DNA from: JABJPM01 sp964344655
Lineage (GTDB): Archaea; Nanobdellota; Nanobdellia; SCGC-AAA011-G17; PNOQ01
NCBI GenBank assembly: GCA_964344655.1
Contig: CAYFOF010000005.1
Span: 1 to 54,195, forward strand
Reading direction: 5' to 3'
Length of the DNA stretch: 54,195 nucleotides
Numbering within the stretch: the stretch's first letter is position 1; each line of letters opens with the position of its first letter. The notes under the pieces are model-generated. The model ran no database searches. It had not been told where the DNA came from and saw only the letters and a list, made by a program, of their open reading frames with translations. The position numbers were made by a program, and so were the translations under genes. Below are positions 1-10,034 of the stretch, in pieces.

Positions 1-1
1 T

Positions 2-1075
2 GGAGATTTGATTCAAAGAGCAACGTTCCTTGAAGCAAAAAGTACAAAAGAGATTGGAATAGGAATAGAATTAGGTCAAACTGCCTATGCATTGAGAGTT
101 GTAAAACCATATTATGATGGAAATGAATTAATTGGATATGTTGAATTGGGCCAAGAAATTGATGAATTTTTAGATATTATGAAAAAGGGAAAGACTAATG
201 AATTTTCCTTAGTTGTTCAAAAAGAATCATTAAATGAAGAGGGCTGGAGATCTGTTATAGAATCTAAAGGATCAAGAGATAATTGGGATGATTTTGAAGA
301 TTATGTTGTGATTAGTTCTACAACAGAAGAAGTTTTTTCTTGTTTTAAAGATGAAAATGTAGAATTATTGAGGGAGGATACTTTATTCGTTGAAAGATCA
401 AACGTTGATGATTATATTTTTGCTTGTGGGGGTTTTGCAATAGTTGATGCATTTGATGACAAGTCTGGAGTTATGTTTTCATTAATAGATGTTACGGAAG
501 AACAAAATTTAATGTATGGTATAAGGTATATTCTTTTAGCAATATTATCTGTTATAGTAATTATTTTTGTGGGAATTGGTTTTTATGTAACAAATAAAAT
601 AACTCGTCCAATTTTGGAACTAGATGTTGCAGCAAAAGAAATTAAAAAAAGAAATTTTAAGGTAAAAACTAACATAAAAACAGGAGATGAATTAGAATTA
701 CTTGGTAATTCAATCAATGAGACCGTTAAAGCCCTAGACAGAATGGATACAGAACATAAACAACTAGAAAAGGCGAAAACAGAATTCATATCTATAACTT
801 CTCACGAACTTAGAAGTCCGATGACTCCGATGAAAGCCCAATTACAGATGTTGGAAAGAGGATATTTTGGTAAATTAAATGAAAAACAAAAAAATGCTTT
901 AGATATTGTGTTAAGAAATACATCTAGATTAGATAATATTATTGTAGACTTCTTAGAGGTTTCGAGAATTGAAGCTGCTAGATTGAAATTTAAGTTTGTT
1001 AAAGCTGATTTGAAAAAACACACTAAGAGATTAGTTGAAGAAATGAAAGGATTTATGCCAGAAAATAAAAATTAG
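2..1075 (+). CDS. Sensor histidine kinase, N-terminal part (5' truncated, frameshifted)
   Basis: The reading frame is open at the window edge, so the true start is missing. The first 165 residues look like a Cache-type extracytoplasmic sensor. A membrane segment follows (about 172-196), then a HAMP linker, then a HisKA dimerisation domain with the H-box ITSHELRSP (phospho-acceptor His near residue 266). The frame stops at 1075. The next frame, open from 1062, continues the same protein (KIKIRLRLGDVPIISVD), so a single-base slip near 1061-1068 in an A-rich run separates the kinase into two pieces. This is either a sequencing error or a recent inactivating mutation. It heads a sensory cluster with the Cache-PAS receptor, hemerythrin and KaiC-like ATPase. 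The ligand is unknown. Confidence 0.85.
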   Translation, partial: GDLIQRATFLEAKSTKEIGIGIELGQTAYALRVVKPYYDGNELIGYVELGQEIDEFLDIMKKGKTNEFSLVVQKESLNEEGWRSVIESKGSRDNWDDFEDYVVISSTTEEVFSCFKDENVELLREDTLFVERSNVDDYIFACGGFAIVDAFDDKSGVMFSLIDVTEEQNLMYGIRYILLAILSVIVIIFVGIGFYVTNKITRPILELDVAAKEIKKRNFKVKTNIKTGDELELLGNSINETVKALDRMDTEHKQLEKAKTEFISITSHELRSPMTPMKAQLQMLERGYFGKLNEKQKNALDIVLRNTSRLDNIIVDFLEVSRIEAARLKFKFVKADLKKHTKRLVEEMKGFMPENKN

Positions 1076-1082
1076 ACTAAGA

Positions 1083-1715
1083 TTGGGAGATGTACCAATT
1101 ATATCTGTTGATCCAGATAGAACCATGCAAGTTTTGAGAAATTTAGTAAATAATGCAATTAAATCTAGTCCAGAGGGAAATGAAGTTGTAATAGATGTAG
1201 TTCAAAAAGGAAATTATATCAATTTTAGTGTGAAAGATAGTGGGATTGGGATATCACTTAAAGATCAAGAGAAAATATTTGAACCATTTTATCAAGCAGA
1301 GCAAACTATGTACAGAGAGCATGGCGGAACAGGATTAGGACTTGCTATATGTAGGGGAATTGTTGAATCTCAAAACGGTAGAATATGGATAGAGAGTAAA
1401 AAAGGAAAGGGAACTAAATTCTACTTTACGATTCCATTAAGGCCTGTGAAAAAAATAAGACCGATTAAATTATTGTTTTCTCAAAAGGAAAATGTAGAAA
1501 AAGAGATTAAAGTATTGTTTAGAGAATTTTTGGGGCCAATTGGAGAAGAAGAATATATGGATTTAGAAAAACAAAAAGGATTAACTGAAAAAAATGTTAT
1601 TGGATATGCAAAATATCTTAATAAAAAAGGCATTATAAAAAATAATATTTTCGAAGAATTTAAAAAGAGAATATCCCATGTTTATAAAATGGCAAATGGG
1701 GGGATAAAGAAATGA
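1083..1715 (+). CDS. Histidine kinase, C-terminal catalytic part (after frameshift)
   Basis: This is the HATPase_c domain of the kinase that begins upstream. It has the N-box LRNLVNNAIKSSP (residues 19-31), the G1 box DSGIGI, the F-box IFEPFYQ and the G2 box GGTGLGLAI. The only start is a TTG at 1083, and the frame is open back to 1062, so this is unlikely to be an independent gene. After the ATPase domain come about 85 residues (from PVKKIRP) that look like a small helical, winged-helix-like extension that I do not recognise. The stop overlaps the next start (ATGA at 1712), which indicates translational coupling to the Cache-PAS receptor. No response regulator is visible nearby. Confidence 0.85.
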   Translation: MGDVPIISVDPDRTMQVLRNLVNNAIKSSPEGNEVVIDVVQKGNYINFSVKDSGIGISLKDQEKIFEPFYQAEQTMYREHGGTGLGLAICRGIVESQNGRIWIESKKGKGTKFYFTIPLRPVKKIRPIKLLFSQKENVEKEIKVLFREFLGPIGEEEYMDLEKQKGLTEKNVIGYAKYLNKKGIIKNNIFEEFKKRISHVYKMANGGIKK

Positions 1716-3226
1716 AGATAAGATTTTTGATAATCTTGTTTTTTATTGTCATTGCGGCCATTGTTTCTATTGGTGGAAATTATTATATTTACTCTGTTTC
1801 TAGCGATATAAGTCAGGAAGAAAAGTTGAATCATCTTGAAACTGCTGCAGAATCTAGAGCAGATCATATTGAAACCTATTTGTCTCAGAACATAGAGAAA
1901 TTAAAACTTATCACTAGTAGAACAAAATTAAGGAATGTTTTGAAAGATTATAATACGAATCCAAGCCAAGAATTAAAAGATGTTATGAGAGGGATAATTC
2001 TTGATGCAAAAGAGCCGATTGAAGATTTTAAGAGGGTCTGTATTGTTGATATGACTGGAATTATAATTACTTCTACAGATGTAGATAAATGTAACATGGA
2101 TATATCTGATAAGTCTTTTTTTATTGGTGGAAAAGAAAAATATGGAAATTATGTTGAAATGGAAGAGGGAGCTCACCACCTTTTTGTATCTGGCCCAATT
2201 ATTTTAGATGGTGAAACAATTGGAGTGGGGATTACTATGACTGATTTAGATTATTTAGAGTCAATTGTTAGGGGTAGGAGTGGACTGGGTGAGACCGGGG
2301 AGGTATTGGTTGCCATACAGCATGAAAATGGAGATATTCATTGGTTATTTGAAAGGTTATTTGAAGAAGAAGCAAATAGTAACATAGAGGATATCGCAAT
2401 TCCTATGAAAGAGGCAATAAAAGGAAGAAATCTTTTATTTGGCAAAACTATAGATTATAGAAATATGGAAGTTATGGCAGCTTCTCAAAGTATTGAAACA
2501 TTTAGTGGTCAACCATTTGGTCTTGTAGCAAAAATAGATATTTCTGAAGCCTTGGGAGAAAAGAAAAAAGCATTAACTCAAACAATTTTATTCATTATTC
2601 TATTTATAGTAGTTCTTGTGGGACTTATTGGATACTATATATCTAAATTGATTTCTGAACCATTAAAAAAACTAACATGGGACGTTAATGAAATCACAAA
2701 AGGAAAATTGGATTTAGAATTAGAAGAGAGCAGAATAGATGAAATAAATCATCTAACTGAATCTTTGAATAGAATTTTAGCATCTTTGAAATTAGCAATA
2801 TTAAGAGTTGGAGCATCTAAAGCTGAATTGGGACTAGGAAGAAATATAGCAGCAAGAGAAGAAGCAGAAGATAGGTATGCAAAACTATTTGAAAATGCAA
2901 AAGATTCTATAATGGTTATTAACCCTAGAACGAAAAAGATATTCGACATGAATAGGGCTGCAGAATTACTTGTAGGATATACAAAAGAAGAGTTAGTTGG
3001 CAAATCTGTACAAACATTACATTCAAAAGATAGGGCGAAAGAAATGATGCTTTTATTGAAATCTTATGCTACTGGAAAAAAGACAGGAAAATCTCATTTA
3101 TATTTAAGGACAAAAGAGGGTAAAAATATTAAAGTTGAAGCAAACATAGGAAAAATTAAAATAAATGGGGAAGATTATTTGCAAGGTGTTTTAAGGAAAA
3201 AAATCGTAAGCAAAAAACTTAAATAA
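1712..3226 (+). CDS. Cache-HAMP-PAS membrane sensor protein
   Basis: A 504-residue membrane receptor. An N-terminal anchor (residues 3-26) is followed by an extracytoplasmic Cache-like sensor (about 30-285). A second membrane segment (about 290-315) leads to a HAMP linker and then a C-terminal PAS domain (about 385-495, from RYAKLFENAKDSIMVINP). There is no kinase, cyclase or methyl-accepting domain, so it must signal through a partner. The obvious candidate is the kinase whose stop codon it overlaps by four bases. The family match rests on domain order and hydrophobicity. The ligand cannot be read from the sequence. Confidence 0.8.
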   Translation: MKIRFLIILFFIVIAAIVSIGGNYYIYSVSSDISQEEKLNHLETAAESRADHIETYLSQNIEKLKLITSRTKLRNVLKDYNTNPSQELKDVMRGIILDAKEPIEDFKRVCIVDMTGIIITSTDVDKCNMDISDKSFFIGGKEKYGNYVEMEEGAHHLFVSGPIILDGETIGVGITMTDLDYLESIVRGRSGLGETGEVLVAIQHENGDIHWLFERLFEEEANSNIEDIAIPMKEAIKGRNLLFGKTIDYRNMEVMAASQSIETFSGQPFGLVAKIDISEALGEKKKALTQTILFIILFIVVLVGLIGYYISKLISEPLKKLTWDVNEITKGKLDLELEESRIDEINHLTESLNRILASLKLAILRVGASKAELGLGRNIAAREEAEDRYAKLFENAKDSIMVINPRTKKIFDMNRAAELLVGYTKEELVGKSVQTLHSKDRAKEMMLLLKSYATGKKTGKSHLYLRTKEGKNIKVEANIGKIKINGEDYLQGVLRKKIVSKKLK

Positions 3227-3248
3227 TATTTTTTCTTAAATTAGTACA

Positions 3249-3833
3249 ATGGCAAAAAAGAAAGTGGTGGAAAAATCGAAGGTTTCTGACAAAGGAATTT
3301 CTAAGAAAAAAGCTGATGAAGCTAAGAAAAAATTAATTTTAGATAATATAAAAGAAATAAAATGGACTCCAAAGATTAGTGTCCATGAAAAGAATATAGA
3401 TGAACAACATAAAAAAATAATAGAACAAATTAAGGTGCTTGAGAGTAAAATAATAAAAGAAGAAGCATTGCCTGCAATAAGAGAATGTATTCACTTTCTT
3501 GATCAATACATAAAGAAACATTTTACTTATGAAGAAGCATATATGGAAAAATATGGTTATCCTGATTTAGAAAAACATAAAGAATTACATGCCTCATTTA
3601 TTGCATTTTATGAAGATTTTAAGAAGGATATGAGAGTAAAATGGAATAAAGTTGATGATCCTAAAGAATTTACCATAGAATATGCGAAAAAAGTTCATAA
3701 ATTTTTGTGGCAATGGGTATTGAAACATACTATGAAAGTAGATTTAAAATATGCTAAATATATAGATAAAAAGAAAGGATTGACTCCTGGAAAAGTTGAA
3801 GAAAAAGTTGAGAAAAAATCGAAAAAAGGAGTG
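3249..3833 (+). CDS. Hemerythrin-like O2-binding protein (3' end in assembly gap)
   Basis: Residues 38-170 carry the hemerythrin four-helix pattern: an early His (ISVHEKNIDEQHKK), HFTYEEAYM, HKELHASF and a late WQWVLKHTMKVD. These supply the His and acidic ligands of a di-iron site that reversibly binds O2. The N-terminal 30 residues and the C-terminal tail are lysine-rich. The gene runs into a 10-N gap at 3834, so its stop is not visible. Because the gap length is arbitrary, it could end there or be fused to the KaiC-like ATPase beyond. In a cluster with a histidine kinase and a Cache-PAS receptor it suggests oxygen sensing or local O2 delivery (inference). Confidence 0.85.
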
Positions 3834-3843
3834 NNNNNNNNNN
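3834..3843. other. Assembly gap (10 N)
   Basis: Ten Ns between the hemerythrin and KaiC-like genes. The true length is unknown and the reading frame changes across it, so neither the hemerythrin stop nor the KaiC start can be fixed. Confidence 0.99.
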
Positions 3844-4686
3844 AAAATAAAGAAAGAAATTCATTCTGAACAAATTAAAGATCAAAGAGAGCCTGTCGAA
3901 AATTTAGATACTCAAATTGATGATAAGAAGAAGAAAAAATTAGATAAAAATTTTGTCAATACTGGGATTACAGGGTTTGATGAACTTATGGAAACAGGAA
4001 TTCCTAAGGGAAATACAATTTTAGTTGCTGGTGGCGCGGGTTCTGGAAAAACTATTTTTTGTTTACAGACATTATCTCATCATGCAACAAAAGGAAAGAA
4101 ATGTTTGTATATGAGCTTTGAGGAAGCCGAAGGCAAATTAGAAAATCACATGGAAGATTTTGGATGGAAACCGAAACAATTAATGAAAAAAGGTAGATTA
4201 AAGATACAAAGAATGAATCCTTTTGATATTACGAGAAATGTTGATGCATTATTAGCTAAGCAAAAAGGAGAATTATTAATTGATGTTGATCCTGTGATTA
4301 TTCCAAAGAATTTTAAACCAGATTTTGTGATTGTAGATTCATTAACAGCAATTGCTTCTGCATTTACTGGAAAAGAAGAAAATTATAGAATTTATATTGA
4401 ACAATTATTTAGGTTTTTTGAAAAGATGAATGCTACTGCATTATTAATTACAGAAACTGAACAAATTCCAAAGATTTTTAGTAAAACTGGGGTTGAAGAG
4501 TTCTTAGCAGATGGTGTTGTTGTTATGTATAATTTAAAACATGGAAATGTTAGGGAAAACGCAATTGAAATTCTTAAGTTGAGGGGAGCAAAGCATGAGA
4601 AGAAAATTGTTGCTATGCAGATAACTGGAGGTGGGATTGTAGTATACCCTGAACAAGAAGTTTTTAGTGAAATTAACACAGAATAG
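3844..4686 (+). CDS. KaiC-like RecA-superfamily ATPase (5' end in gap)
   Basis: A single-domain KaiC/RadA-type ATPase. The opening signature NTGITGFDELMETGIPKGN precedes the Walker A motif GGAGSGKT (about residue 62 after the gap). A Walker B-type strand DFVIVDSLTAI and a glutamate-rich MSFEEAEGKLENHM segment follow. Archaea carry many such stand-alone proteins, often next to sensor kinases and thought to act in signal transduction. The first 37 residues are lysine/glutamate-rich linker and the true start lies in or before the N gap. It may belong to the same transcript as the hemerythrin and sensor genes. The exact role is not determinable. Confidence 0.85.
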   Translation, partial: KIKKEIHSEQIKDQREPVENLDTQIDDKKKKKLDKNFVNTGITGFDELMETGIPKGNTILVAGGAGSGKTIFCLQTLSHHATKGKKCLYMSFEEAEGKLENHMEDFGWKPKQLMKKGRLKIQRMNPFDITRNVDALLAKQKGELLIDVDPVIIPKNFKPDFVIVDSLTAIASAFTGKEENYRIYIEQLFRFFEKMNATALLITETEQIPKIFSKTGVEEFLADGVVVMYNLKHGNVRENAIEILKLRGAKHEKKIVAMQITGGGIVVYPEQEVFSEINTE

Positions 4687-4702
4687 TTCTATAAAAACCA
4701 AA

Positions 4703-4712
4703 CATTTAAAAG
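4703..4712 (+). promoter_or_regulatory. TATA box for winged-helix/surface-protein operon
   Basis: CATTTAAAAG is centred 27 bases before the ATG at 4734, the archaeal TATA-to-start spacing expected for a leaderless transcript. Confidence 0.6.
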
Positions 4713-4733
4713 GTATTTCGCACTGTTAAAAGT

Positions 4734-4961
4734 ATGGTTAATGGTGCGGTTAAAAGTGCGAACGTTCGCAAAAAAGAAACTTTACAAAAAGATATTCTTA
4801 ACCTACTAAAAAAATCTAAAATTCCTCTTTCTACTTCTGATTTATCATACAAATTAAGCAAATCTTGGCATACAATTGATAGAGCTTGTTTGATGTTACA
4901 AATTGACAATAAAGTTGAAGGATTTAAAGCTGGAAAAATGAATTTGTGGAGGGATAAATGA
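4734..4961 (+). CDS. Small winged-helix DNA-binding protein
   Basis: A 75-residue basic protein. KDILNLLKKSKIPLSTSDLSYKLSKSWHTIDRACLML reads as a winged helix-turn-helix (residues 19-57), followed by a short wing (NKVEGFKAGKMNLWR). It is the first gene after a TATA box, and its stop overlaps the start of the giant surface protein by four bases (ATGA), so the two are translationally coupled. It is plausibly an autoregulator of the surface-protein operon (inference). Regulated genes are unknown. Confidence 0.7.
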   Translation: MVNGAVKSANVRKKETLQKDILNLLKKSKIPLSTSDLSYKLSKSWHTIDRACLMLQIDNKVEGFKAGKMNLWRDK

Positions 4962-6199
4962 ATAAATTATTCCTTATTTTGGTTTTTGTATTTGTATTTA
5001 TTTCTGGGGTATCAGGATTAACAGTTGAAAATACTTTCTTTAATGGTTTTGAAGATTCTACGGGGACAGATGAAAATGATTTTAATTCTACAACTTGGGC
5101 AGTAGAATATGGTAATGATGGAAATGAAGCGAATCCAGTTACTTCTCCTGTTTTTGCTGGAACTTACGCTGCACATATGGAAGAAGGAGATGAAGGAGAG
5201 GTGGCAATTTCAACTCAGCCAGGAATTTTAGATTTGACTGGAAGGGAACAATGTAATCTTACTTTCTATCATCGACTTAGCACTAATCAAGAATCTACAG
5301 ACCATATGTATGTTGATGTTTATGATGGATCTTGGAATTATGGAGTTTTAGATTTGGTTGGTGAAGATTATGATGATGCAACTTGGAGGCAATTTACAGT
5401 TGATCTATCTTCATATACTATGGGGAGTGATTTTAGAATAAGATTTGATACTGAAAATAATGCTGACAATGAAGAGGTTTATATTGATAATGTTAATGTA
5501 ACTTGTTTGTTAAATGAGGCTCCTGTAATAAATAATATTAGCTCTTCTCATACAATAATAAAGGGAGGAAATACAATAACATTTTCTGCAAATACTACTC
5601 TAAATGGAGTTAATGACACAGAAACAGATACCTTGTTTTTCTATTGTGATAGTACTACTGCTCCAACTTCTGCAAATACAGATTGTACTGGAGGAATAAC
5701 TTCAGATTCTACTTATGAATATTCTTTAACTTGTAGTTTTGATACTCCCGCTGACGATGCAAACCATACTGAATATTGTAGAGTTTATGATGGAACCCTG
5801 TATTCTGATGTTGTGAATTTTACTTATGAAACGGACTCTACGGTTCCTTCTACTTCAATAAATAGTGTAGCAGGAGATACAGTTGCTACTTATTATGATA
5901 CGGTGAATGATGGAGCAACAGATATAAATGTGTCCGGGGAAGCAAGTATGGCGTGTAGATGGAGTTCCAGTGATTTAGTTTATTCTTCTATGGCAAATGA
6001 ATGTACAATCGGGGGAAGTACTGCAAACTGTTCTGTAAATGATGTCGCGTCTGAAGGATTACACACTAGATATGTTTCTTGTCAAGACCAATATGCCAAT
6101 GAGCAAAATACTACTCAAAATTTAGATATTCAGTTTTTCTTAGATTATACTGCGCCCACAACCTCGCCCAATTCTGTTGAACATATACAAACTCCAGAG
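4958..6199 (+). CDS. Giant secreted surface protein, N-terminal part (interrupted by gap)
   Basis: It starts with a signal peptide (MNKLFLILVFVFVFISGVSG). A jelly-roll/MAM- or LamG-like module follows (about 25-180, TFFNGFEDSTGTDENDF onward), then Thr/Ser/Asn-rich Ig-like repeats with paired cysteines. It runs into a 25-N gap at 6200. The protein resumes beyond the gap in another frame, with the same composition and repeat type, so I treat both as one gene of roughly 1,690 residues or more. Abundant N-x-S/T sequons suggest N-glycosylation. Role: cell-surface adhesin or S-layer-associated protein (inference). Confidence 0.75.
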
Positions 6200-6224
6200 N
6201 NNNNNNNNNNNNNNNNNNNNNNNN
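6200..6224. other. Assembly gap (25 N)
   Basis: Twenty-five Ns inside the giant surface-protein gene. The repeat-rich coding sequence around it may explain the failure to assemble. Confidence 0.99.
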
Positions 6225-9200
6225 TATTGTACTGCTTCAACTGAAGGGTGTAGCCCAACAACTTTAATAGATAATGGAGGAACAATTACTTATACATCTT
6301 CTAATCGGGGTGTGAATTATTTGAGATATTATTCTGTAGATGATGCAGGAAATACTCAAACAACAGTTAATAAAACCATAAATATAAATCAATTGCCTGT
6401 TTTTACTTCTGCTGCAGATGATGCTACAACAATAAAAGGGGGTACAACTGTTAATATTACTACAGTTTCTTCTGATCCTGATTCTGGACAAGAGTTTACG
6501 TTGTGGGTTTGTAATACTAACTCTGCAACTTCCTCTGGTTGTGGAGGAACAGAATATTGTAATGCGACTACAACTGCAAATGCTTCTTGTACTTTTACTT
6601 CAGAAACAGATTCTGCTACGCATATATGGTATGCATTTATATATGATGAACAGGGAGAGGCAGCAACAAATAATCCTCAAACTGGAAGTTATATAACGGA
6701 TTCTACATCTCCAACTTTGGCTGTTGTATCTCCAACAAATAGTAGTACGATTACTCAAAGTTCTTTAACTCTTACTGTTTTAGGAAGTGAAAGTTTGAAT
6801 TGGGCAGGATATTCGATTAACGGTGGAACAAATATAACTATGAATAATATTTCTGGCACTCAATGGAGTGCAACAAATTCTAGTATTGCTGATGGAGATT
6901 ATAATGTAACATTTTATGGAAATGATTCTTATGGAAACTTCGGAAGCTCTGCCATAACATTTTTCACAATAGATACTGCAGTTCCGGATACGACTGCTCC
7001 TGAAATAACAATAATAAGTCCGCTAAATAATACGTATTACACTAGTGCTGGAGTTTTATTTAATGTAAGTTCTGATGAGAATTTAGTCTGGGCAGGATAT
7101 TCGATTAATGAAGGAGCCCTAAGTGATTTAACTAATAATACTGGGACTGTCTGGAATGCAACTATAACTTTGACAGAAGGGCAAAAAAATATAACTATGT
7201 ATGGAAATGATAGTTCTGGCAATCAAGGAAATGATAGTTTAATGATTTATGTGGATTTAACTAATCCCGGAATAGTTTCTTTTACATGTAATGCCACTAT
7301 AAACGATAATGAAAATATTTCTTGTAGTGGAAATGTAAGTGATGGGATTGGGTTAAATTATGCGATTATTGGAAATAATGCTACTGGAACTTGGAGTAAT
7401 TCTTCGCAGATTAGTTTAAGTGGCAATTCTAGTTTATTTAACTACACAATTACTTCAAATAATACCTCGCCAGGAGGATTTAATGCATCGTTGTATCTGT
7501 TTGATTTATCTGGAAGGACGAATACAACTAGTTTTGCAATTAGTGTTTTAGATGATACAAATCCAATTGTTGAGAATATTTCTTACGTTCCAAATAGTAC
7601 ACTAGATTTAGATCCGGGAGTTCAAGTAAATATTACCGTAGATGTTTTTGAAGATTATAATATTTCAACTGTTTATTTAATGTATAAAAATGAGAGTGCA
7701 ACAGATTGGACATCGGCATTGATGAGTAATACCACAGCAGTTAGTTATAATGCTACATTTACTCCTCAAAATGGAACATGGCAATTTAGAATAAACGCAA
7801 CTGATTCTGCTGGAAATGAGAATGTTAGCAGTGCTATTGAAATTGTAGTTAATAATGATACTACTGATGATATATCAACAACAATAAGTGATATTGAATC
7901 TTTTACATTAGCACAGGCATCTGGAAATAATAGTTTGGGGAATTTATTGATGAATAATACTGGAGATGTAGGCTTAACGTTTAACGTTACACTTACTTCG
8001 TCTTCGATTGGAGAGAGATTGTTTTTGAATGGTACAACAAACCAAAATGCAAGTTATGTTTCATCTTCTGGAGATTTGTTAAATATAACTGTGGAAGTGA
8101 ATACTACTTCTTTGCCAGCAGGATTATATGATTACACTATTTCGTCAGCTTCTGAAGCGGGAACAACATCATTCAATAAACAATTAAATGTACAGAGTGC
8201 TGCGGGAGCATATTTAGTTACTACAATTGGAACTTATTCAGCAAATGTTGATGTTGGAGACACTGGGGTTTCATATATATCTACTGTACAAAACCTGGGT
8301 ACTGCAAATGCTGAAAATGTTTATTTGAATTGGACTTTGCCTTCTCAATTTACCGTTACTTCTGGAAATGAATCTAAGAATTTAGGGAATATACCAATTG
8401 GGGGAAGCGGAACAAATACTATTACTGTTTCTGTATCTGGAAGTGCTGCTAATGTTAATGTTACTGCAACTGCCACAGCAGATGGAAATTTGAATAGCAC
8501 CGATAGTAAAGATGTTACTATAGGTACACCATCTACAACTACTGTTACAACTGGAGGAGTTGGGGGAGGTGGAGGTGGAGGTGTTGCTGGAGGAGGAGCT
8601 GGTTCCACAACATTTTCTAGGATTGTTGAGATAGTTAGAGGAGAAGAAGATAGTTTTGAGATAGAAGTTGAAAATACTAATCCAACAGTTGCTTTAGAAG
8701 GAGTTACTTTAGATTTGGATGGATTTTTCCAACAATATTTGAGTAGTAGCCCGACTGTGATAAACAGAATTGCTCCAGGAGATATTGGGATATTTACTGT
8801 TGATATTGAGGCACCAAGTTATAGTGAGTATGAAGAACATAATTTAACTGCTAGAATTAGAGGACAGTATGCAAGTGGAACTGCATTTAGAAGTTATTCT
8901 TCAACTCAAAGGATTAGATTAATAATTCAAGAAGTTAGTAGAGAAGATGCCAATAATACTCTAATTGAAGCAGAAAATGCAATTAATACAATGGGAGATA
9001 ATTCTTATTATACTGATGATGTTGAAGTTTTATTGATACAAGCGAGAGAGAGATTAGAAAATAGAAGGAATAAAGATGCTAAAGATTTGGGAGAAGACAT
9101 TATTAGTATAAAGGATCAAGCGTTATTAGCAGATAATTTAATAAGAAGAATATTTGAAGCAGAAAACAATCCTTGGAGAAGTAATTTATTAATTGGAAAT

Positions 9201-10034
9201 GTAATAAAAGAGTTTGATAGTGAAAATAATAGATTGCAATTGAGTGATTTAGTTGGGCTAGATGCAATATTTAGTACAAATGAAATAAGAGAATTGATAA
9301 CCCTTTCAGTTGCGGCGTTTGAAAGGGGAGATTATTTAACTGCCTTAGAGAGGGCAGAAGAGGCAAAAGCATTATTGTTATTAGAGAGGAAGGGAAATTT
9401 AGGATTCTTCTTTTATTTATATTGGCCATGGATCATTTTAGCAATAATAGTCTTATCTATAATTGGAGTTTTATCTTATAGGAAATATGAAAAATCTAGT
9501 ATTACAAGAAAAATTGAGGATATAAATAAAGAAGAAGAAAATTTGATGAAATTATTTAGAGATGCACAGAATTTATACTTCTTAGGAAAGATTAGCTCTG
9601 GAGAATATCACAGATTGATGGATCAACATAACAACAAACTTGCTTCTTTGAGAAAAAAGAGAGTAAAACTAAGAAATAGAAGAATAAAGATGTTGAAATC
9701 TAGAGATGTATTGAAAGATTTGAAAATAGAAGTTATGCAAATAGAAAGCGGAATACAAAATATTCAAAGAGACTATTATGTAAATAAAAAAATTGGCGAA
9801 AAAGAGTATAAGTTAGAGTTTAAGATGCAAAATGAAAGGTTGGCCGAAATTGAAGATGAAAGAACAGTAATAAACTTGGCAGAAAATAGAAAAAAACTTC
9901 CCAAAGAAAAATCAAGAGATAGTGTTTTTGAAAAATTAAAAAAATCATTTAAGAAAAGAGAAAAAGAAAAGTTAGAAAAAGAACAAAAAGTAATAAAAAA
10001 GAAAGTAAGAAGTATGTTAAAAAAGAAAAAATGA
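6225..10034 (+). CDS. Giant surface protein, C-terminal part: Ig-like repeats, membrane anchor, cytoplasmic coiled coil
   Basis: Continuation of the surface protein after the gap. Several bacterial-Ig-like repeats each contain a phrase such as LVWAGYSINEG or LNWAGYSINGG and are rich in N-x-S/T. A CARDB-like module follows (DVGDTGVSYISTVQNLG), then a glycine-rich hinge (GGVGGGGGGGVAGGG) and a final beta domain. A membrane-proximal helical hairpin (EDANNTLIEAENAINTM...) precedes one membrane segment (YLYWPWIILAIIVLSIIGVL). The last 175 or so residues are a highly charged coiled coil predicted to be cytoplasmic. The gene overlaps the next by four bases. A cytoplasmic coiled coil this long suggests contact with an internal partner such as its companion gene (inference). 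Confidence 0.8.
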   Translation, partial: YCTASTEGCSPTTLIDNGGTITYTSSNRGVNYLRYYSVDDAGNTQTTVNKTININQLPVFTSAADDATTIKGGTTVNITTVSSDPDSGQEFTLWVCNTNSATSSGCGGTEYCNATTTANASCTFTSETDSATHIWYAFIYDEQGEAATNNPQTGSYITDSTSPTLAVVSPTNSSTITQSSLTLTVLGSESLNWAGYSINGGTNITMNNISGTQWSATNSSIADGDYNVTFYGNDSYGNFGSSAITFFTIDTAVPDTTAPEITIISPLNNTYYTSAGVLFNVSSDENLVWAGYSINEGALSDLTNNTGTVWNATITLTEGQKNITMYGNDSSGNQGNDSLMIYVDLTNPGIVSFTCNATINDNENISCSGNVSDGIGLNYAIIGNNATGTWSNSSQISLSGNSSLFNYTITSNNTSPGGFNASLYLFDLSGRTNTTSFAISVLDDTNPIVENISYVPNSTLDLDPGVQVNITVDVFEDYNISTVYLMYKNESATDWTSALMSNTTAVSYNATFTPQNGTWQFRINATDSAGNENVSSAIEIVVNNDTTDDISTTISDIESFTLAQASGNNSLGNLLMNNTGDVGLTFNVTLTSSSIGERLFLNGTTNQNASYVSSSGDLLNITVEVNTTSLPAGLYDYTISSASEAGTTSFNKQLNVQSAAGAYLVTTIGTYSANVDVGDTGVSYISTVQNLGTANAENVYLNWTLPSQFTVTSGNESKNLGNIPIGGSGTNTITVSVSGSAANVNVTATATADGNLNSTDSKDVTIGTPSTTTVTTGGVGGGGGGGVAGGGAGSTTFSRIVEIVRGEEDSFEIEVENTNPTVALEGVTLDLDGFFQQYLSSSPTVINRIAPGDIGIFTVDIEAPSYSEYEEHNLTARIRGQYASGTAFRSYSSTQRIRLIIQEVSREDANNTLIEAENAINTMGDNSYYTDDVEVLLIQARERLENRRNKDAKDLGEDIISIKDQALLADNLIRRIFEAENNPWRSNLLIGNVIKEFDSENNRLQLSDLVGLDAIFSTNEIRELITLSVAAFERGDYLTALERAEEAKALLLLERKGNLGFFFYLYWPWIILAIIVLSIIGVLSYRKYEKSSITRKIEDINKEEENLMKLFRDAQNLYFLGKISSGEYHRLMDQHNNKLASLRKKRVKLRNRRIKMLKSRDVLKDLKIEVMQIESGIQNIQRDYYVNKKIGEKEYKLEFKMQNERLAEIEDERTVINLAENRKKLPKEKSRDSVFEKLKKSFKKREKEKLEKEQKVIKKKVRSMLKKKK

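Noticed and set aside
8345..8608. Minus-strand proline-rich ORF opposite the giant surface protein
   Set aside because: It is the antisense of the glycine-rich hinge (GGN codons read as proline), with no promoter or ribosome binding site.
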